A stretch of DNA of 45,513 nt from Candidatus Zipacnadia bacterium. GTDB lineage: Bacteria; Armatimonadota; Zipacnadia; Zipacnadales; Zipacnadaceae. The stretch is from NCBI GenBank assembly GCA_029820565.1, contig JALGUR010000011.1, positions 1 through 45,513 on the forward strand. The letters run 5' to 3'. Position 1 is the first letter of the stretch. Each line of letters opens with the position of its first letter. Below are positions 42,689 to 45,513 of this stretch, in pieces. A program made the translations under genes and the position numbers. The notes beneath the pieces were generated by a model. The model saw only the letters and a list, made by a program, of their open reading frames with translations, was not told where the DNA came from and made no database searches.

Positions 42689-43845
42689 CCCAACACCTCC
42701 CGCCCTTCTAACAGAGCCAGCCCGATCTGTAGGGCAGATTCAGCCACTGCGCGGGCTTCGACATCCTCCTGCTGTGTGGCGGTCGCAATGTGTTCCTTCA
42801 TAAGCCTTATGAAGCGTCCGGTTACCAGTTGAGGTGGATATCGGGTTTCGTCAAGTGCTTCCACCCCTACGTGGGACTCATCTACCACTCGCACGCGGAA
42901 AAAACTACCGGCTAACTCCTCGGCCAGCCGCTCAGCATCAATGACCATCCCGGCGGGCGCCAGGCCGGTGAGGTGGATATCAATAATCTTGTCAGGACCA
43001 GCCTGCGCCACTAAGGCTTGCCGGATCGCCACTTCCCCGGCAAAGTCGGCGAGGTCAATGCGCGATTGCTCATATCTCAGGGTGCCCGTGCGCACCAGAT
43101 CCCAATGCGCTGTACCGTCAGCGTGCAGTTCAACTACCAGCGCCTGACCACGGTTCTCCCGGTGCAGTTCGGCAATCTCCGGCTCACCGGGAATTAGCGC
43201 GGTCACCCCGCCGCCGGAGTAGTCGCGGAAGCGGTGGCCGTGGCCCAGGGCTATATAGTCCATCCCACTGGCGGCGATATCCTGCTGCGTAATGTGCAGC
43301 CAGTCATCCATAGGCATGCCCGGGATCTGCACCCCAGCGTGCACCACAGCGATATTGAAGCGGGCCTGGGGGTCAGGTTCGAGGCCCTGCAGGGGCCGTT
43401 GGCCGTGCTCGGGCAGCAGGCCAAATACTGTGGCCTGGCAGTCCGCCAGATGGACCTGGGACTGCTCGGCAGTCAGTAGATGCACCCGTTCGGGCAGGCC
43501 CGCGGCCAACCAACGGCTATAGATACTGCCCCGTTCAATGGGATCGTGGTTGCCGGGCAAAATCATGGAGTGTATCGCGGGGTGAGCCGTGTTGAGACGC
43601 AATAGTTGTGTTATGACAAAGTCAGCCGTAGTCTCCGGCGGTTGTGGGCTGTCAAACAGGTCGCCGGCTACTATGAACAAGTGGGCGTCGCGCTCCAGAC
43701 ACAAGTCAACACAGCGCCCAAAGGCGTCTTGTATCCGCTGCCGGTGCTCCAAGCGCGTTGTTGCATAGGCATAAGATTCGCCTAAGCCCAGTTGACCTAT
43801 CCCCAGGTGGACATCAGCCGTATGTACCAGACGCAGTTCGCTCAT
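42685..43845 (-). CDS. SbcD/YhaO-like metallophosphoesterase (Mre11-type nuclease)
   Basis: A 386-residue DNA nuclease of the Mre11/SbcD family. The metal motifs are D11-x-H13 (HTADVHLG), GD62 (GDLFDS), GNHD (98-101) and GHGH. The C-terminal part may dock the ATPase partner. Start at 43845 (MSELRLVHTAD); a TTG at 43890 would add a leader that is not family-like. It is coupled to the next gene by a four-base overlap. Confidence 0.9.
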   Translation of the reverse strand: MSELRLVHTADVHLGIGQLGLGESYAYATTRLEHRQRIQDAFGRCVDLCLERDAHLFIVAGDLFDSPQPPETTADFVITQLLRLNTAHPAIHSMILPGNHDPIERGSIYSRWLAAGLPERVHLLTAEQSQVHLADCQATVFGLLPEHGQRPLQGLEPDPQARFNIAVVHAGVQIPGMPMDDWLHITQQDIAASGMDYIALGHGHRFRDYSGGGVTALIPGEPEIAELHRENRGQALVVELHADGTAHWDLVRTGTLRYEQSRIDLADFAGEVAIRQALVAQAGPDKIIDIHLTGLAPAGMVIDAERLAEELAGSFFRVRVVDESHVGVEALDETRYPPQLVTGRFIRLMKEHIATATQQEDVEARAVAESALQIGLALLEGREVLG

Positions 43846-43934
43846 TGATGCGGACCCTTGCGCAGTTGTTGTCTCAATAGTGATTTCCAACAGTCGGCTG
43901 TATTTCCTTCATACGATGCACCAACTGGCGAAAT

Positions 43935-43948
43935 CTTTTTGAAAAAAG
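43935..43948. promoter_or_regulatory. AT-rich UP-like palindrome
   Basis: CTTTTTGAAAAAG-type palindrome, directly upstream of the -35 at 43952. It fits an A/T tract that would strengthen the promoter. Confidence 0.4.
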
Positions 43949-43951
43949 CCC

Positions 43952-43980
43952 TTGACAGGTGGGGACAGTTGTGATATGCT
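43952..43980 (+). promoter_or_regulatory. Strong promoter (TTGACA-17-TATGCT)
   Basis: Consensus -35 TTGACA (43952-43957), 17-base spacer, -10 TATGCT (43975-43980), with TG-A extension. An A/T tract lies upstream. It drives a short transcript that ends at the terminator 44148-44183. Confidence 0.85.
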
Positions 43981-43990
43981 ATACTTGAGA

Positions 43991-44057
43991 AGGTGGAGAT
44001 CTAGGCACCTAAGCTGCATTGTGTCCTCGTTGCAGGAGCGCAGTCTGGAAAACGAGG
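43991..44057 (+). promoter_or_regulatory. 5' leader with hairpin sequestering a ribosome site
   Basis: Two inverted repeats: AGGTG/CACCT at 43991-44010 and CCTCGTT (44025-44031)/AACGAGG (44051-44057). The second covers most of the GAGGG Shine-Dalgarno (44054-44058) of the 33-codon gene, so its translation could be controlled. This is a prediction from complementarity, not folding. Confidence 0.5.
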
Positions 44058-44065
44058 GAATAAGA

Positions 44066-44167
44066 ATGCATGAGGGTCGCTGTCGTGTTTGTGGTACCTA
44101 TAAGTTAGCAATAGCCAAAAGTCCTGACAGCATGTGGATGGTTGGCCAGCCGCGTACTCCTGTATAG
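44066..44167 (+). CDS. 33-residue CxxC microprotein
   Basis: A 33-codon frame, MHEGRCRVCGTYKLA at the start, with C6 and C9 in a C-x-x-C-G arrangement like half a zinc ribbon. GAGGG is seven bases upstream of the ATG. The frame is enclosed between a strong promoter and a terminator, whose first arm (44148-44154) lies within the coding sequence. I do not recognise the family; it may instead be a leader peptide or an RNA with chance reading frame. Confidence 0.5.
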   Translation: MHEGRCRVCGTYKLAIAKSPDSMWMVGQPRTPV

Positions 44168-44183
44168 GGAGGCGCGGCTTTTT
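44148..44183 (+). terminator. Rho-independent terminator overlapping the microprotein gene
   Basis: Seven-base arms AGCCGCG and CGCGGCT, with an inner CTCC/GGAG stem, followed by five Ts. The stop codon of the 33-codon frame (44165-44167) falls in the hairpin. Confidence 0.85.
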
Positions 44184-44311
44184 GCGTGTCGGGTTTATAG
44201 CCCGGCAATATAAACAGCGCGCCTCAGGCGCAGTTCGGCAGGCTCACCGTCCCGAGCAACGCCGAGGGATAGAAAGGAGGTGAGTCCCTTCCTGGTAACC
44301 AACCACAACGT

Positions 44312-44389
44312 AGGAGGGGCATCCACTGTGCCCTGAGCCTGGCGAAGGGTGCCCCGATATAATCGCGACAAGAATGTCGCTCCTACAAC
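44312..44389 (+). repeat. 78-bp direct repeat, left copy
   Basis: Runs from AGGAGGGGCATCC to CTCCTACAAC. It differs from the right copy at one base (GCCTGG versus GCCTGC). Inside are GGGGCA/TGCCCC inverted arms, CCTGAGCCTG and a hairpin repeat copy. Confidence 0.9.
44363..44386 (+). repeat. Palindromic repeat copy, GCGAC/GTCGC arms
   Basis: Same family as 3222-3245 with a compensating pair change (GCGAC/GTCGC for GCGGC/GCCGC). Ends in CTCCTAC. Confidence 0.8.
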
Positions 44390-44488
44390 GGTGATGGCCA
44401 GCCGTAGGGAGAATAACACAAGCCGTAAGCCGTACCAAACGTCTCTGCCTCAGACGAGGCAGAAGAGAATCTCAAGGAGGTAAGAACA

Positions 44489-45202
44489 ATGATTAGCAAG
44501 CGACGTGGATTCACCTTGATAGAATTGCTGGTGGTGATTGCGATAATCGCAATCCTGGCGGCAATTCTGTTTCCGGTGTTCGCCCGGGCCCGGGAGAAAG
44601 CCCGGCAGACGGCCTGTCTGAGCAACATCAAGCAGTTGACACTGGCGGGGATAATGTACGCCAGCGACTGGGATGGGCATATGCCGCACCACTACTGCCC
44701 AAACCCCGGAGGGTACTCAACTGTCTACGGGGAGCTAATTACCTACGTCAGGAATGACGACCTGTTTTTCTGCCCCTCGCTGAGCGAAAGGCTCTGTAAT
44801 TGTCACTTTGGCCGACAGTTGTACGACTACCGCGGGCGGAGTCAAGGTTCGGAGATCACCATTAAATTCGACGAGTGGGAAAGACCGGGGGAGACCGGCT
44901 GGCTATGGGAGTCAGCGTATGCGCTGTGGGCCGGGTATTGCGAAGTGGTCTGCCCGTTCTGCCAGGACTGGTATCTGGGCAAAAGGTACTCTCCTGCCTT
45001 CTGGCATAACGACGGGGGCCACGTGGGCTTCGTAGACGGCCATGCTAAGTGGCTGAGTTACGAGGGACAGTTGGTGGGCCCTGCTACGGCCTGGCGAGCC
45101 GCCGGGTCACCGGCTTCCCCAACCGATCCAGCCCAACAGGCGTGTTCCATCATGTGGGGCCACGCCAACTTCCGCGGCTGGTATGGGATGCGTTCTCTGT
45201 AA
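44489..45202 (+). CDS. Type II/IV pseudopilin-like protein with H-x9-DG domain
   Basis: A 237-residue prepilin-like protein. The N-terminal motif [14 protein letters not shown] gives a leader peptidase site after G7 (mature F8) with E12 as the conserved Glu5, and a hydrophobic helix at about 8-28. The C-terminal [17 protein letters not shown] is the H-x9-DG motif (H173, D183, G184). These proteins are common in Armatimonadota and Planctomycetes, where many paralogues occur; the function is poorly known. AAGGAGG precedes the ATG. It lies between two 78-bp direct repeats. Confidence 0.92.
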   Translation: MISKRRGFTLIELLVVIAIIAILAAILFPVFARAREKARQTACLSNIKQLTLAGIMYASDWDGHMPHHYCPNPGGYSTVYGELITYVRNDDLFFCPSLSERLCNCHFGRQLYDYRGRSQGSEITIKFDEWERPGETGWLWESAYALWAGYCEVVCPFCQDWYLGKRYSPAFWHNDGGHVGFVDGHAKWLSYEGQLVGPATAWRAAGSPASPTDPAQQACSIMWGHANFRGWYGMRSL

Positions 45203-45360
45203 GCGTACTGACCCGCCGAGGGCGACAAAACCGCCTTTGTTGACCAGTCTGTTGACCACGAGACCCGTCCCAGCAACTGATACGGCTTGCGGCCGTAGTT
45301 CAGGAGACTGGGAACTGGCAACAGGGAACTGGGAACGGTAGGCTGCATTTTCTATATTGC

Positions 45361-45438
45361 AGGAGGGGCATCCACTGTGCCCTGAGCCTGCCGAAGGGTG
45401 CCCCGATATAATCGCGACAAGAATGTCGCTCCTACAAC
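45361..45438 (+). repeat. 78-bp direct repeat, right copy
   Basis: Near-identical to 44312-44389; starts AGGAGGGGCATCC and ends CTCCTACAAC. Spaced 1,049 bp from the left copy. Confidence 0.9.
45412..45435 (+). repeat. Palindromic repeat copy, GCGAC/GTCGC arms
   Basis: Identical to 44363-44386, inside the right 78-bp repeat. Confidence 0.8.
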
Positions 45439-45513
45439 AACCGCACGTGCTGAAGGCGGATCGTAGGTTGCAGCACTGAACGGATGGCTCGGCAGGCTCA
45501 CCAGAAGTACCAA

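Larger units (their letters stand above)
44184..44488. other. Intergenic repeat region before pseudopilin gene
   Basis: No gene. It holds a TTCGGCAGGCTCACC stretch (44231-44245), a decoy GGAGG at 44276-44280, a 78-bp direct repeat (44312-44389) with a palindromic repeat copy at 44363-44386, and the AAGGAGG ribosome site of the pseudopilin gene. Confidence 0.6.
45203..45513. other. Intergenic repeat region at right end
   Basis: No gene. It holds a TGGGAACTGG-type stretch (45306-45336), the right copy of the 78-bp repeat (45361-45438) and a CTCGGCAGGCTCACC stretch (45488-45502). Confidence 0.6.

Noticed and set aside
43952..44065. Longer reading of the CxxC microprotein from 43952
   Set aside because: It would begin within the promoter -35 element; the short form from 44066 fits the promoter and the GAGGG site.
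44273..44340. Good GGAGG ahead of a GTG frame at about 44281
   Set aside because: The frame has only about 18 codons, runs into the direct repeat and ends there; no supporting evidence.
45203..45255. Terminator after the pseudopilin gene
   Set aside because: Only weak short arms (ACAAA/TTTGT) are present, without a stable G/C stem.
44312..45438. Insertion sequence bounded by the 78-bp repeats
   Set aside because: No transposase is present, the repeats are direct rather than inverted ends, and no target duplication is visible.

Overview
The window reads as a chromosomal stretch from an uncultured diderm bacterium. An outer membrane is suggested by a 1,750-residue TamB-like protein. The pseudopilin-type N-terminus with an H-x9-DG C-terminal motif, the many small TIM-barrel sugar isomerases, Gfo/Idh/MocA dehydrogenases and UroD-like proteins, and the abundance of short palindromic repeats resemble Armatimonadota and neighbouring uncultured phyla. 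That placement is inference; no rRNA or tRNA gene was seen.

Layout. 1-5.6 kb: exported sialidase-like Asp-box protein, MATE transporter, a repeat-rich gap, then a UroD-like protein divergent from a Gfo/Idh/MocA dehydrogenase. 5.65-7.73 kb: three coupled genes behind an extended -10 promoter. Two are unrecognised and the third has PIN-nuclease-like ends; this is the best candidate for an undescribed system. 7.8-12.4 kb: sugar isomerase, ilvE, clpC with a clear terminator. 12.4-22.3 kb: a FucI/AraA-like isomerase (+) convergent with a ten-gene minus-strand catabolic cluster (amidohydrolase, two DapA-like aldolases, nitroreductase, two sugar isomerases, cupin, cyclase, HpcH aldolase, PfkB kinase). 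22.5-29 kb: tamB and lipA. 29-34.6 kb: rpsB-tsf-pyrH-frr-(PASTA)-uppS-(secreted domain)-thiL, tightly packed with stop/start overlaps. 34.7-38.5 kb: a second Gfo/Idh/MocA dehydrogenase, GNAT acetyltransferase, another sugar isomerase, a small membrane protein, and a membrane-anchored protein-isoaspartate methyltransferase. 38.6-43.9 kb: pectate-lyase-fold protein, and a nuclease/ATPase pair of the SbcD-SbcC (YhaO-YhaN) type. 43.9-45.5 kb: a promoter-hairpin-33-codon gene-terminator unit, then a pseudopilin gene between two 78-bp direct repeats.

How it works together. The rpsB cluster couples translation factors to undecaprenyl phosphate synthesis. The 13.9-22.3 kb cluster has kinase, aldolase, isomerase and hydrolase activities suited to stepwise breakdown of a sugar acid or modified sugar, but its substrate is not evident and it carries no transporter or regulator. 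Short hairpin repeats of several families fill intergenic gaps, and two unrelated ones lie in frame inside tamB. Five candidate promoters share a TG-n extended -10 element.
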